Counted from the stretch's first letter, positions 52,631 to 62,234 are shown. The stretch is 64,000 bases of DNA from Porphyrobacter sp. IPPAS B-1204 (GCA_003724185.1 RHGM01000003.1:930001-994000); one strand, 5' to 3'. The notes: generated by a model from the letters alone, not told the origin. Made by a program: numbers and translations.

Positions 52631-52736
52631 TCGCGCTGCGAATTGGGGGAGCCCCCCGCCTATGTCAATCACCGCCACCAGTCCTGCCGTTTTCGCGCTG
52701 TATTCGCGGGGCCAAACTGGCTATCGCGCACATCCC

Positions 52737-53834
52737 ATGTCCAGACCCACCCCCAAACCCTGGATCGAACAGATCCATGCCTATGTGCCCGGCAAGTCGC
52801 GGTCGGCGAGCGGCCGGCCGCTGACCAAGCTGTCGGCAAACGAAAACCCGCTCGGCTCCAGCCCGGCGGCGCTGGCTGCGCTTGTCGAAGGTCACAATCC
52901 GGCCGACTATCCCGATCCCGATGCGCGGGCGCTGCGGGAAACAATCGCCGCCGTGCACGGCCTCGATCCGATGCGGATCGTGTGCGGCACGGGCTCAGGC
53001 GAACTGCTGCACTGCGCGGTGCAGGCGCTGGCCGGGCCGGGGGACGAGGTGCTGGCCTCGCGCTATTCCTTCTCGCTCTATCCGCTGCTGGCGCAAAAGG
53101 TCGGGGCAACGGCGGTGCTGGCGGCGGACGATGCTTACGCGGCGAGCGTCGACAATCTGCTGGCGGCGGTGACCCCTGCCACGAAGGTCGTGCTGCTCGA
53201 CAATCCGAACAATCCGGTCGGCAGCTTCCTGCCCCCGTCAGAGGTTGCCCGCCTGCACGCAGGCCTTCCCGCAGAGGTGCTGCTGATCGTTGACGAGGCT
53301 TACGGCGAATATGTCGATCCGGCGCTGCAACGCGCTGCCTTCGAACTTGCCGCTGCCCACGAAAACGTGCTGGTCAGCCGGACCTTCTCCAAGGCCTATG
53401 GCCTCGCTTCCGAACGGGTCGGCTGGGTGACGGGAGCGCCGCACCTGATCGACCTCGTCAACCGGCTGCGCGGTGCGTTCAATGTCTCGGTCAGCGGGCA
53501 GAAGGCGGCGCTGGCGGCGCTGGGCGATCAGGCCTTCGTCGCCGCCAGCCGCGAACACAACGCCAGAGAGCGCGCCCGTCTGGCCGATGCCATTGCGGCG
53601 CTGGGCAACCACGGCATTTCGGCCACCCCCAGCGAGGCGAACTTCCTGCTGGTGCATTTCGAGGGCGCGGTGATAGCCACGCAGGCGGTCGAGGCGCTGT
53701 CGGACGCCGGGTACGCCGTGCGCCATCTGCCGGGACAGGGCCTGCCCAATGCCTTGCGCATCACCATCGGCAAGTCGGACGACATGACCCGCGTCATCGC
53801 CTGCTTGCGCGCACTATGCGGGGAAGCGGCATGA
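52737..53834 (+). CDS. hisC: Histidinol-phosphate aminotransferase
   Basis: A 365-residue PLP enzyme of fold type I. Motifs: KLSANENPLGSSP near the N-terminus, LLDNPNNPVGSFLP, VDEAYGEY and the PLP lysine in SRTFSKAYGLASERVGW. It makes histidinol phosphate; the family may also act on prephenate or aromatic amino acids. Its end overlaps tyrA by 4 bp, and this hisC-tyrA pairing fits an aromatic or arogenate role as well. Start set at MSRPTPKPW. Confidence 0.93.
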   Translation: MSRPTPKPWIEQIHAYVPGKSRSASGRPLTKLSANENPLGSSPAALAALVEGHNPADYPDPDARALRETIAAVHGLDPMRIVCGTGSGELLHCAVQALAGPGDEVLASRYSFSLYPLLAQKVGATAVLAADDAYAASVDNLLAAVTPATKVVLLDNPNNPVGSFLPPSEVARLHAGLPAEVLLIVDEAYGEYVDPALQRAAFELAAAHENVLVSRTFSKAYGLASERVGWVTGAPHLIDLVNRLRGAFNVSVSGQKAALAALGDQAFVAASREHNARERARLADAIAALGNHGISATPSEANFLLVHFEGAVIATQAVEALSDAGYAVRHLPGQGLPNALRITIGKSDDMTRVIACLRALCGEAA

Positions 53835-54739
53835 CCATCAGCCGCGTTGCGATCATCGGGCTCGGCCTGCTGGGCGGCTCGATCGGGCTGGCAGTCAAGG
53901 CCCGGGGCCTCGCCATCACCACCACCGGCTGGGACCGCGACGCGCAAGTGCGGGCGCGGGCGGCAGAGCGCGGTCTGGTCGGCACGGTGTGCGAACGCCC
54001 TGAAGACGCGGTCGCCAAGGCCGATCTCGTCATCCTTTGCGTCCCCGTCGGCGCAATGGGCGATGCGGCGCGGGCGATTGCGCCGGGGCTGGCTCCGGGC
54101 ACGATCATCAGCGATGTCGGCTCGTCCAAGGAAGCGGTCGCCACCGCACTGGCAGACGCGCTGCCGGGCGCCTGCATCATCCCCGCCCACCCTGTCGCGG
54201 GCACCGAACAGAGCGGGCCGGACGCGGGCTTTGCCACCCTGTTTGCAGGCCGCTGGTGCATCATCACCCCGCCCGAAGGCTGCGACCCTGCCGCGCTTGA
54301 CGCACTATCCGGCTTCTGGACCGCCCTCGGCTCCAAGGTCGAACTGATGGACGCGGCCCACCACGATCTGGTGCTCGCCGTCACCAGCCACATCCCGCAC
54401 CTTATCGCCTACACCATTGTCGGCACCGCCAGCGATCTGGAGGACGTGACGCAAAGCGAGGTGATCAAGTACTCCGCCGGGGGTTTTCGCGATTTTACCC
54501 GAATCGCCGCGTCTGATCCGGTGATGTGGCGCGACGTGTTCCTCAGCAACAAGGGCGCCGTGCTGGAGATGCTGGGGCGCTTCACCGAAGACCTCACCGC
54601 CATGCAGCGCGCGATCCGCTCAGCCGATGGCGACGCGCTGTTCGACCTCTTCACCCGCACCCGCGCGATCCGCCGGCAGGTGATCGAGCAAGGACAGGAC
54701 GACGAACGTCCCGATTTCGGGCGTGAGCACGGGAAATGA
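53831..54739 (+). CDS. tyrA: Prephenate/arogenate dehydrogenase
   Basis: A 302-residue protein with an N-terminal Rossmann fold (RVAIIGLGLLGGSIGLAVKARG), the GTEQSGPDAGFATLFAGRW active-site region with catalytic histidines HPVAG and SHIPH, and a helical C-terminal domain (SAGGFRDFTRIAASDPVMWRDVF). It oxidatively decarboxylates prephenate or arogenate on the way to tyrosine. Translation is coupled to hisC through ATGA. Confidence 0.95.
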   Translation: MTISRVAIIGLGLLGGSIGLAVKARGLAITTTGWDRDAQVRARAAERGLVGTVCERPEDAVAKADLVILCVPVGAMGDAARAIAPGLAPGTIISDVGSSKEAVATALADALPGACIIPAHPVAGTEQSGPDAGFATLFAGRWCIITPPEGCDPAALDALSGFWTALGSKVELMDAAHHDLVLAVTSHIPHLIAYTIVGTASDLEDVTQSEVIKYSAGGFRDFTRIAASDPVMWRDVFLSNKGAVLEMLGRFTEDLTAMQRAIRSADGDALFDLFTRTRAIRRQVIEQGQDDERPDFGREHGK

Positions 54740-54796
54740 TGGCACGACCGCTTCAGGGTTAACGGGGCAAACGCAGCCCTTCGGGAAACGCCCCCG

Positions 54797-54826
54797 AAGC
54801 GGACAAAGGTGACACCCTGTCCGCTT
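54797..54826 (+). terminator. Hairpin after tyrA
   Basis: Arms AAGCGGACA and TGTCCGCTT, 12-nt loop, ending in TTTG, 58 bp past the tyrA stop. Terminator-like but with a short T-run. It is also the first of several AGCGGACA-type copies in this gap. Confidence 0.5.
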
Positions 54827-55211
54827 TGCTGAGCTTCAATTTGCGCAGCAATTCCAGTTACCTGTTACCGAATCCGCCAAGCGGACGGACAGGGGAACGA
54901 GGGCTTTGTCACGCCTCGCGGGTCAAACGGCCTCGCAGGCCGGGCAGAACAATGGGAAAGAACCGGGCGAGCAGTGTAGCAGCGCCGCGCCGCGTAGGAA
55001 AACCGCCGAGAAGGTCCGCTATCCGCACCGCTGAACCGCGAAGCTGCCGGTCGGGAAGCGAGCCCGAAGCGGACATTACCAACCTCGTCGCCCCGTGCTT
55101 GACACAGGGCGACGATTGAGAGGATGGCGATAATCCACCCAATCCCAGCCATTCGAACAATCCAACATCGCACCCGAATGCAGGCGTTCCCGGCACGGCG
55201 CTATCGTGGAT
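54827..55211. other. Gene-free stretch with degenerate AGCGGAC repeats
   Basis: About 390 bp between tyrA and motB with no convincing gene on either strand. AGCGGAC or its complement recurs (AAGCGGACGGACA near 54890, GGTCCGCT near 55015, GAAGCGGACATT near 55070). It looks like the remains of repeats or decayed sequence. Confidence 0.5.
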
Positions 55212-56117
55212 TCAGCGCGGCGCTCCGGGCTTTGGCGGCGGGGCCGCGCGCTGACCGCCTGTGCCCCTGCCATCCAGCAGCAGCATCGAGATGCGGCGGT
55301 TCCTGGGGTCGGCGGGGTTGTCGGCGACCAGCGGTTCGGTCTCGGCCACCCCTTCGATCCGGGCGAACCGCTTTTGCGCCACCCCGCCCAGCACCAGCGC
55401 CTGACGCGTCGCCTCTGCGCGGCCGGTGGAAAGCGACCAGTTGTTCGCCGTCACCCCGCCGCGCCACGGCAGCGAATCCGTATGCCCGCGCAGGATCAGC
55501 GGCGCGCTTTCGTCTTTCAGCGTCTCGGCCATCACCTCCAGCAGCCCGCGTGCTTCCCTGGTCAGGATCGTGGTGCCGATTTCGAACATCGAAAAATCGG
55601 CATCGTCCATCAGGTCGATGCGGATGCCTTCGGGCGCGCGCATCACCCGCACCTGGCGGGCAAGGTGCTTCAATTGGCGGCGCTGGACGAGCTTCTTTTC
55701 GATTTTGTCGCGCAGCTCCTTGAGCTTTTCCGCGTCCATCTCCCCGCGCCCGCCGCCTTCGGACGGGCCGCCGGTGACGCCGCGCGGGATGGTGATGGAC
55801 CGTGTGCCGGTTTGGCCCATTTCATTGGGATAGTTATCCGGATCGGTTAGCGACGATCCGCCCAGCAGCCCGTCGGCCCCGGCGCTTTCCTGCCGCATCT
55901 TGACCAGCGTCGGCGCGAAGTAATCGGCGATCCCCTTGCGCTGCTTCTCCTCGGTCGCGCCGAGCAGCCACAGCAGCAGGAAGAACGCCATCATCGCGGT
56001 CACGAAGTCGGCATAGGCGACCTTCCACGCCCCGCCGTGGTGCCCGCCTTCGACGATTGTGACCTTCTTGACGATGATGGGTGCTGGGATCGCCAGTTTG
56101 GGATCGGCCTCGGCCAC
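55212..56117 (-). CDS. motB: Flagellar motor stator protein MotB
   Basis: A 301-residue protein with one N-terminal membrane helix (VAYADFVTAMMAFFLLLWLLG; the aspartate in YADF is the proton-binding residue), the plug region, and an OmpA-like peptidoglycan-binding domain (LEVMAETLKDESAPLILRGHTDSLPW, then NNWSLSTGRAEATRQALV). With MotA it forms the H+-driven stator. It starts with GTG, 1 nt after the motA stop, and is last in the flagellar run. Confidence 0.95.
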   Translation of the reverse strand: MAEADPKLAIPAPIIVKKVTIVEGGHHGGAWKVAYADFVTAMMAFFLLLWLLGATEEKQRKGIADYFAPTLVKMRQESAGADGLLGGSSLTDPDNYPNEMGQTGTRSITIPRGVTGGPSEGGGRGEMDAEKLKELRDKIEKKLVQRRQLKHLARQVRVMRAPEGIRIDLMDDADFSMFEIGTTILTREARGLLEVMAETLKDESAPLILRGHTDSLPWRGGVTANNWSLSTGRAEATRQALVLGGVAQKRFARIEGVAETEPLVADNPADPRNRRISMLLLDGRGTGGQRAAPPPKPGAPR

Positions 56118-56118
56118 G

Positions 56119-56982
56119 TCACCGGCCCCGCATCATGTCGAGCAGGTCGGTCAGCTTGGGCCGGTGCGCAGGCGGCAGGCCGGACCGCGCCGCCTCCAGC
56201 ACCAGCGGCTGCGGGTATCCGTGCAGGCTGGCGATGATGACCTGCTTGATCGAATGGAAAATCTGCTGGTCGTGGGTGTTGATCTGCTTCAGCCGGGTGC
56301 CGAGCGGCCCGGCAAAGCCATAGGCCAGCAGCACCCCCAGAAACGTCCCCACCAGCGCAGACCCGATCATCTTGCCGAGGATTTCGGGCGGTTCGTTGAT
56401 CGCGCCCATCGTCTTGATGATGCCGAGCACCGCCGCCACAATCCCCAGCGCGGGCAATGCGTCGGCGAGGCTCTGGATCATGTGCGCAGGCTCATCCATT
56501 TCGTGGAGCTGGGTCTTGATCGCGTTGTCGATCACCTCCTCCACCGCATGGGTATCCAGCGTGCCGGACGACACCACCATCAGCGTCAGCGGATCGCAGA
56601 TCATCGCGGTGACGACCGGATCGGCCTGAAGCCGGGGGTATTCCGAAAACAGGGTGGAACTGGCCGGTTCGGTGACATGGCTTTCCAGCGCCACCGCGCC
56701 TTCGGACCGCAGCAGCTTCATCAGCTTGGAGGTCAGGGCAATGGCGTCGATGTGATCCTCATCGGTGTATTTCGGTCCCTTGAAAATCTTGCCCATGCCG
56801 GCGCCGAGCAATTTGATCTCGTGCATGGAATTGCCGATCAGCGTGGCGCCCACCGCCGCCCCGCCGATCATCATGAATTCGAGCGGGAGCGCGGCCAGCA
56901 CCGGGCCCATCGCCCCGCCGGCGAGCATGAAGCCGCCGAACACCATGACCAGCAGCACGACAATGCCGATTGCGACAAACAT
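56119..56982 (-). CDS. motA: Flagellar motor stator protein MotA
   Basis: A 287-residue protein with four membrane helices (the first IGIVVLLVMVFGGFMLAGG; the last pair GIVAAVLGIIKTMG and GTFLGVLLAYGFAGPLG) and the cytoplasmic loop that contacts FliG. Family signatures are MIGGAAVGATLIGN and MDEPAHMIQSLADALPALGIVAAV (in part). It works with MotB in torque generation. It lies between flgL and motB. Confidence 0.95.
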   Translation of the reverse strand: MFVAIGIVVLLVMVFGGFMLAGGAMGPVLAALPLEFMMIGGAAVGATLIGNSMHEIKLLGAGMGKIFKGPKYTDEDHIDAIALTSKLMKLLRSEGAVALESHVTEPASSTLFSEYPRLQADPVVTAMICDPLTLMVVSSGTLDTHAVEEVIDNAIKTQLHEMDEPAHMIQSLADALPALGIVAAVLGIIKTMGAINEPPEILGKMIGSALVGTFLGVLLAYGFAGPLGTRLKQINTHDQQIFHSIKQVIIASLHGYPQPLVLEAARSGLPPAHRPKLTDLLDMMRGR

Positions 56983-56995
56983 GGTCCGGTGCCCC

Positions 56996-57916
56996 TTAGC
57001 GCAGCGCGTCGAACAGGGTCAGCGAACTGACGCGGGCGAAGGCGGCTTGGCTCGCCTCCAGCGCGGTCAGCGATTGCTGCAACCGGGCGATGGCGTCGGC
57101 GATGTCGGTATCGCCCACACGGCTGCGGCGTTCGGCGAGCGCGATGCTGCGTTCGCCCTGCTGCTGCTGCACCTGTTCAACCCACGCCATGCGCGTGCCG
57201 AGGATGGTGGTGGCGCGATTGGTGGTGTCGAGCGCCGCGTCGATCCCTTCCAGCGCGGCATTGGCCGCCGCCGCCGGATCGGGCGCGCCGCCCTGCAAGG
57301 CTGTGACCAGACCGCCCAGCACCGCAAAGGCGCTGGTGGGCGTGCCACCCAGATCGAATTCGAACACTTCGTTGCCCGGCAACCCGCGCTCGATCGCAGT
57401 GCCCGGCGCGACCGGCACCGCACCGCTGGTCGGCGTGCCGGCATAGGTGACATTGCCAAGGGCATCCTGCGTGAAGGCCTGCCCCGATGACTGGCCCGCA
57501 AACAGCGGCTCGCCGGTCAGTGATGTGCCATTGGCGCGGCTGAACAATTCCTCGCGCAGTTGCTCCAGTTCAAACGCAATCGCCCGCCGCCCGTCCGCGC
57601 CGGTGGGCGAATTGGCGGCCTGCACCGCCAGTTCGCGGGCACGCTGGAGCAATGCGGTCACCGCCTCGACCTCGTCTGCCGCAGCGCCCAGATCCTGACC
57701 CAGCCGCGCGGCGTTGTCGCCTTCGACTCGGGTGAGCGCCTCACGCCGCGCCACGCTGCGCAGCTGCGCCGCGCCCGCAGGGTCTTGCGATCCGCGTTCG
57801 AACTTGCGGCCCGTGGCAATCTGCGCGCGGCTGCGTTCGATCCCTTCGCGCAGGTCCGTCATCTGGGCGAGCGAGCGGTTGAAAAAGGAACCGGTCGAAT
57901 TGGTGATGGAACTCAT
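56996..57916 (-). CDS. flgL: Flagellar hook-associated protein FlgL
   Basis: A 306-residue flagellin-like protein. The N-terminal helix (STGSFFNRSLAQMTDLREGIERSRAQIATG) and the C-terminal heptad-rich helix (DTDIADAIARLQQSLTALEASQAAFARVSSLTLFDAL) form the D0/D1 rods. It joins the hook to the filament. It is somewhat short for the family. Upstream is flgK, 14 bp away. Confidence 0.92.
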   Translation of the reverse strand: MSSITNSTGSFFNRSLAQMTDLREGIERSRAQIATGRKFERGSQDPAGAAQLRSVARREALTRVEGDNAARLGQDLGAAADEVEAVTALLQRARELAVQAANSPTGADGRRAIAFELEQLREELFSRANGTSLTGEPLFAGQSSGQAFTQDALGNVTYAGTPTSGAVPVAPGTAIERGLPGNEVFEFDLGGTPTSAFAVLGGLVTALQGGAPDPAAAANAALEGIDAALDTTNRATTILGTRMAWVEQVQQQQGERSIALAERRSRVGDTDIADAIARLQQSLTALEASQAAFARVSSLTLFDALR

Positions 57917-57930
57917 GTCGGCGCGCTCCC

Positions 57931-59271
57931 CTATCTGAGGCCAAGGATCGTATCGAACAGCTCTGCGGCGACCTGGATCACGCGGCTGTTGGCCTCGAAC
58001 GCCTGTTGCAGACGGACGAGGTTGGCGGCCTCGGTGTCGAGATCGACGCCGGTTTCGCGCAGCAGTTCAGCCTCGGCGCTGGCGGAGACGACGGCGAGGC
58101 CTTCGCTGCGGGTTGCCAATGCCGAGACGCGGCTCGACAGGCCCAGCAGCAGCGTGTCCGCGCCCGAGGCCGGGCCGGTGGGCGCAGCCAGTGCCGCGAT
58201 CAGCGCGGCAAGATTGGCGGTGTCCCGGCTGCCCGCAGGCGATCCGGCGGGCGCGGTGGCGAGGCCTTCGGCGGAGGTCAGAACCACATTGATGTCGCCA
58301 GCACCAGTGCCCGCGAACAAGGGCTGCCCCGGGGTGCCATCCGTGCCCACACCGGCGGCCTGCGCGGTGTTGGCTATGGCGATGGCAGAGGCCGCGATGG
58401 CATCAAGCCCGGTCTGGACGCTCGCCATTTCCACCAGCGCGCTGGCGCGGCCAGCCATTGCGCCGCCGGTGGGGGCAAAGGTGGTGGCGCCCACGGCAAA
58501 GGTAGCAGTGCCATCGGCAGCGAAACTCACGCTGACAGCCTGCGCATTCGCGCCCGTCACCAGCGCCACCGGGGGCGTACCCGCCAGCGTCACATCGGCG
58601 GTGCCATTGGCATTGATGGTGGGCTGGATGGCGAATTCCTCTGCCAGCCCCCGCAGCGCCTTGTCACGCGCATCCAGCAGCGCCGCGCGCCCCGCCGTGC
58701 CTTCACGCGCGCCGACCAGATCGGCGTTGATCGCGGCAAGTTCATTGGCGAGTTCGTTCACCGTCAGCGTCTCGGCGCTGGCTTCGGCCTGCACCAGCGA
58801 CCGGGCATTGGCGAGCGTGCCGTTGGCGATGCGGAAATTGCCCGCCATCTTGCGCCCCGCCTCCAGCGCGGACAGACGCAGCGCAGGTTCGGTCGGGTTG
58901 TTCTGCAACCGGGTCAGCGCGGCTTCGAAATCGACGATGCCGGTAAAGACGCCCGATGTTTCCAGCGCGCTTTCCGCCTCGCGCAGGGCGAGGAACTCGG
59001 CTTCCGCTGCTGCCAGCGCCGACGAGGCATCGCGCGCCTGGCGCTGCACCAGCGCGCTTTCTGCCCGTTCGATCACGCCGGGACGCACCCCGCCCAGCGA
59101 ATCCGCCGCATTGGTGCCGATCGAACCGGTCATCACCAGCTCGCCCTGCGTCAGGTTGCGGCGCGAATAATCGGGGTTCGCGGCGTTGGCGATGTTCTGC
59201 GCGGTCAGCTCAAGGCTGCGGCGGGACGCGGTCAGGCCCGAACGACCGATGGTGAAGATTGCGGTGGGCAT
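57931..59271 (-). CDS. flgK: Flagellar hook-associated protein FlgK
   Basis: A 446-residue protein, shorter than the 550-residue enterobacterial form. The N-terminus (IGRSGLTASRRSLELTAQNIANAANPDYSRRN) carries the rod/hook signature, and the C-terminus (LVRLQQAFEANSRVIQVAAELFDTILGL) the matching coiled coil. It is the first hook-filament junction protein. Its ATG overlaps the stop of flgJ (TGATG). Confidence 0.94.
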   Translation of the reverse strand: MPTAIFTIGRSGLTASRRSLELTAQNIANAANPDYSRRNLTQGELVMTGSIGTNAADSLGGVRPGVIERAESALVQRQARDASSALAAAEAEFLALREAESALETSGVFTGIVDFEAALTRLQNNPTEPALRLSALEAGRKMAGNFRIANGTLANARSLVQAEASAETLTVNELANELAAINADLVGAREGTAGRAALLDARDKALRGLAEEFAIQPTINANGTADVTLAGTPPVALVTGANAQAVSVSFAADGTATFAVGATTFAPTGGAMAGRASALVEMASVQTGLDAIAASAIAIANTAQAAGVGTDGTPGQPLFAGTGAGDINVVLTSAEGLATAPAGSPAGSRDTANLAALIAALAAPTGPASGADTLLLGLSSRVSALATRSEGLAVVSASAEAELLRETGVDLDTEAANLVRLQQAFEANSRVIQVAAELFDTILGLR

Positions 59272-59591
59272 CAGCTATCACCTTGGCGCGGAAGGTGTTG
59301 CGCGAGGGTCGCTTCGATACTCCGTGCAAACCCGAAGGCGCCCGACTGCGCGGCCAGATCGGCGAAATGTTCATCGCGCATCGCCTGGAACTGCTGCATC
59401 CCGCCGCCGGTCAGCGGGTTCTGTTCGGCGAAGCTGGAAGCGCGCGCGCTGGCGAGCAGCTTGCGCAGCATGATCGCCTCGAAACCCTCCGCAGCCTCAC
59501 GCAGCGCGGCACGCTCCCCCGAGACAGGGGGCAAAGGGGAGCGTGCCACGCCGCCGGGCAGGGGCGTGCCCGAGGGGGGAAGAGGCGCCAT
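59271..59591 (-). CDS. flgJ: Rod-binding protein (FlgJ N-terminal domain only)
   Basis: A 106-residue protein equal to the N-terminal rod-capping domain of FlgJ (EGFEAIMLRKLLASARAS, then GGGMQQFQAMRDEHFADLAAQSGAFG). The peptidoglycan hydrolase domain of enterobacterial FlgJ is absent, as in many Alphaproteobacteria. The ATG at 59591 overlaps the flgI stop; a GTG at 59594 is in frame. Confidence 0.88.
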   Translation of the reverse strand: MAPLPPSGTPLPGGVARSPLPPVSGERAALREAAEGFEAIMLRKLLASARASSFAEQNPLTGGGMQQFQAMRDEHFADLAAQSGAFGFARSIEATLAQHLPRQGDS

Positions 59592-60706
59592 CACAGCACC
59601 ACCATTTCGGCTTGCAGGCTGCCGGCCTGCTTCAAGCTTTCAAGGATCACCACCAGATCGGACGCGCCCACGCCAAGCAGGTTCAGCGCATCGACAATCT
59701 CGGTCAGCGAGGCTGCGGCGGGCATGTAGGCGACGCGGTCGGACGTTTCCTCGACCGTGATGGTGCTGGATTCCTCCTGCGCGGTCTGACCATCGCTGAA
59801 CGGCGCAGGCTGGACGATCATCGGGTTTTCATCAATGCGGATCACCAGCTTGCCGTGGCTGACCGCGGCAGGCGCGAGGCGCACCGCATCGTTGATGACC
59901 ACCGTGCCGGTGCGGCTGTTGACGATCACTCTTGCCGCAACCGGCGCGGGGGAGACGGCGAGCATCTCGATCTCGGCCATGATGCCTGATCTGAGGTCAT
60001 TGCCCTGCGGCAGGGCGAGTTCGATGCTCACCCCGTCGGCAATGGTGGCGATGCCGGGGTAACGGCTGTTGACCGCATCGCGCACGCGGGCGGCGGTGAG
60101 GAAATCGGCCTTGTGCAGGTTGAAGCGCAAGGTGGGCGACAGGTCGAACCCGGTGGCGACAGCGCGCTCCACGCTCGCCCCGTCTGCGATGCGGCCCACG
60201 GTGGCGACATTGACGCTGACCTGCGACCCATCGCGCCCCGTCACGCCGAGGCCGCCGACGGCAACATTGCCCTGCGCCATCGCGTAAATCTGCCCATCCG
60301 CGCCGTAAAGCGGGGTGAGGATCAGCGCCCCGCCGCGCAAGGACAGCGCCTGCCCCAAGGTGGACACTGTGATGTCGATCCGCTGCCCCGGCTTGGCAAA
60401 GGGCGGCAGTTCGGCGGTGACGATCACCGCAGCGGCATTGCGCAGGATCGGCGAGACACCGGGCGGCAATTGCAGCCCCAGCCTGCCGGAGACACCGCGC
60501 ATGGCCTCGGTCACATATTGCAGGTTGTTGTCGCCGGTGCCTTGCAGGCCGACGACCACGCCATACCCCGTCAGCTGGTTGGCGCGCAGGCCTTCGAACT
60601 GGCCAAGATCGCGGATGCGTTCGGCATGGGCGGTCGCGGGCAACTGGCCTGCGATCATGGCGATCAGCAGATAGAGGATCGGCGCAAGAATGCGGATACG
60701 GTTCAT
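59591..60706 (-). CDS. flgI: Flagellar P-ring protein FlgI
   Basis: A 371-residue periplasmic protein with a signal peptide (ILAPILYLLIAMIAGQLPATAHA) and the family segments RIRDLGQFEGLRANQLTGYGVVVGLQGTGD (in part), LPPFAKPGQRIDITVSTLG and a C-terminal ASLTEIVDALNLLGVGASDLVVILESLKQAGSL. It forms the bushing in the peptidoglycan layer. The start at 60706 matches the signal peptide. Confidence 0.96.
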   Translation of the reverse strand: MNRIRILAPILYLLIAMIAGQLPATAHAERIRDLGQFEGLRANQLTGYGVVVGLQGTGDNNLQYVTEAMRGVSGRLGLQLPPGVSPILRNAAAVIVTAELPPFAKPGQRIDITVSTLGQALSLRGGALILTPLYGADGQIYAMAQGNVAVGGLGVTGRDGSQVSVNVATVGRIADGASVERAVATGFDLSPTLRFNLHKADFLTAARVRDAVNSRYPGIATIADGVSIELALPQGNDLRSGIMAEIEMLAVSPAPVAARVIVNSRTGTVVINDAVRLAPAAVSHGKLVIRIDENPMIVQPAPFSDGQTAQEESSTITVEETSDRVAYMPAAASLTEIVDALNLLGVGASDLVVILESLKQAGSLQAEMVVL

Positions 60707-60717
60707 GGCGCGGCCCC

Positions 60718-61437
60718 TCAGAACGGCGAAATCTGGTTGAAGAAGCGGCTCAGCCAGCCCGGACGGCTCGCCTGCTGCACCGCGCCCTTGCCCGAATAGA
60801 TGATCCGGGCATTGGCGACCTGCGAGGAGGCAAGGCGGTTGTCGCTGTCGATATCGACCAGCCGGATACGGCCGGCGAATTGCACCCACTCGTCTCCCTG
60901 GCTGAACATCATCTGCTTTTCTCCGACCACTTCGGCGGTGCCGTTGGGGTAGATTGCGGCGATGGTCACAGCGACCGCACCATTGAGGCGGCTTTGCTGC
61001 GCGGCATTGCCCCCGCCTGTGAACGACCCTTCGGCCGCAGCTTTAAGGGCATCGGGGTTGAGGAAATCGAGCGGGCCGGAGGCGGGCGGGGTGATCCCGA
61101 AGCTGCCTTCGCGCTGCGTGCGGCCCTGCGTGCTCTTGGTGGTGGTGGTGGCTTCGGTGAGGATGATCGTCACCATGTCGCCCAGCGCACGGGCGCGGGT
61201 GCCGGTGACAAGGCCAGAATAGCCATTGCCCGCCTGAAAGATCGCACCCGCGCTGTGGGTCTGTGCGATGGGCTGCGGCGCGGCGACCAGCAACGGATCG
61301 CTGGCGCCGCCAACGACCATCGCAGCCCCCGGCGGCGGCGGCGCGGTGAAGCCCATTTGCGGACCGCTGCCACCGCTACCCATGCAGGCAGACAGCAGCA
61401 ACGGCGCGGCGAGGATGGCGATAGGGCCCTTCATCAT
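60718..61437 (-). CDS. flgH: Flagellar L-ring lipoprotein FlgH
   Basis: A 239-residue outer-membrane lipoprotein with lipobox LLLSACMG and the FlgH core (RARALGDMVTIILTEATTTTKST, then IRLVDIDSDNRLASSQVANARIIYSGKGAVQQ). It forms the outer ring with FlgI. Tandem ATGs at 61437 and 61434 are possible starts; a GTG at 61446 lies inside the flgG end. Confidence 0.95.
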   Translation of the reverse strand: MMKGPIAILAAPLLLSACMGSGGSGPQMGFTAPPPPGAAMVVGGASDPLLVAAPQPIAQTHSAGAIFQAGNGYSGLVTGTRARALGDMVTIILTEATTTTKSTQGRTQREGSFGITPPASGPLDFLNPDALKAAAEGSFTGGGNAAQQSRLNGAVAVTIAAIYPNGTAEVVGEKQMMFSQGDEWVQFAGRIRLVDIDSDNRLASSQVANARIIYSGKGAVQQASRPGWLSRFFNQISPF

Positions 61438-61442
61438 GACTC

Positions 61443-62234
61443 TCACAAAGTCTGGTTGGCGTTGCGCAGCATCTCGTCGACCGCGCTCACCATCTTGGAA
61501 TTGATTTCGTAGGCGCGCTGGGCCTCGATCATTTCGACCAGCTCCTCGACCACGTTGACGTTCGAGCTTTCGAGCATCCCCTGCCGGATCTGCCCGCGCC
61601 CGTTCTCACCCGCAAAGCCGAGTTCGGCGGGGCCGGAAGCGGCGGTCTCGACCAGAAAGTTGTCGCCGATCGCGCGCAGGCCTGCCGGGTTGACGAAGCT
61701 CGCCACAGTCAGCTGGCCGAGCAATGTCGGCTCGGCGTTGCCGGGGGTCAGCGCGCTCACCGTGCCATCGGGCGCGATGGAGATGGTCTGCGCGCCCTGC
61801 GGCACCTGCAAGGGCGGCTGGAGCGCATAGCCCTGCGCGGTGATCAGCGTGCCATCATTCGCCAGCGCGAAATTGCCCGCGCGGGTAAAGCCAATCTGGC
61901 CTCCCGGCGGCAGTTCCACCTGAAAGAACCCGTCGCCGTCCAGCGCAAGGTCAAGCGGGTTGCCGGTGGTGTTGAGCGTGCCTTGGGTGTTGATGCGGCT
62001 GGTGCCCTGCACCTGCACGCCCGTCCCCAGATTGAGGCCGACCGCAAACGCCGTCTGCCCGGTGGACGCCTGCCCCGCTACCCGCTGTTCCTGATAGGCG
62101 AGCGTGGCAAAGTCAGCGCGGTCGCGCTTGAAGCCGGTGGTGCCGATATTGGCGAGGTTGTTGGCGATGACGCGCATCCGCGCATCCTGCGCCTCAAGCC
62201 CGGTGCGGGCGACGTGAAGGGCTGAAGTGGGCAT
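61443..62234 (-). CDS. flgG: Flagellar distal rod protein FlgG
   Basis: A 263-residue rod protein, normal size. LHVARTGLEAQDARMRVIANNLANIGTTGFKRDRADF is the N-terminal rod signature; SSNVNVVEELVEMIEAQRAYEINSKMV the C-terminal one. FlgG builds most of the distal rod. Followed directly by flgH. Confidence 0.96.
   Translation of the reverse strand: MPTSALHVARTGLEAQDARMRVIANNLANIGTTGFKRDRADFATLAYQEQRVAGQASTGQTAFAVGLNLGTGVQVQGTSRINTQGTLNTTGNPLDLALDGDGFFQVELPPGGQIGFTRAGNFALANDGTLITAQGYALQPPLQVPQGAQTISIAPDGTVSALTPGNAEPTLLGQLTVASFVNPAGLRAIGDNFLVETAASGPAELGFAGENGRGQIRQGMLESSNVNVVEELVEMIEAQRAYEINSKMVSAVDEMLRNANQTL

Noticed and set aside
52631..52736. A SAM riboswitch between metX and hisC
   Set aside because: The gap is only about 100 bp and I could not match the conserved cores of the SAM-II or SAM-V classes.
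54826..55119. Plus- and minus-strand frames of about 95 codons between tyrA and motB
   Set aside because: Both are Arg/Pro/Gly-rich, overlap each other and have no ribosome-binding site or recognisable motif.
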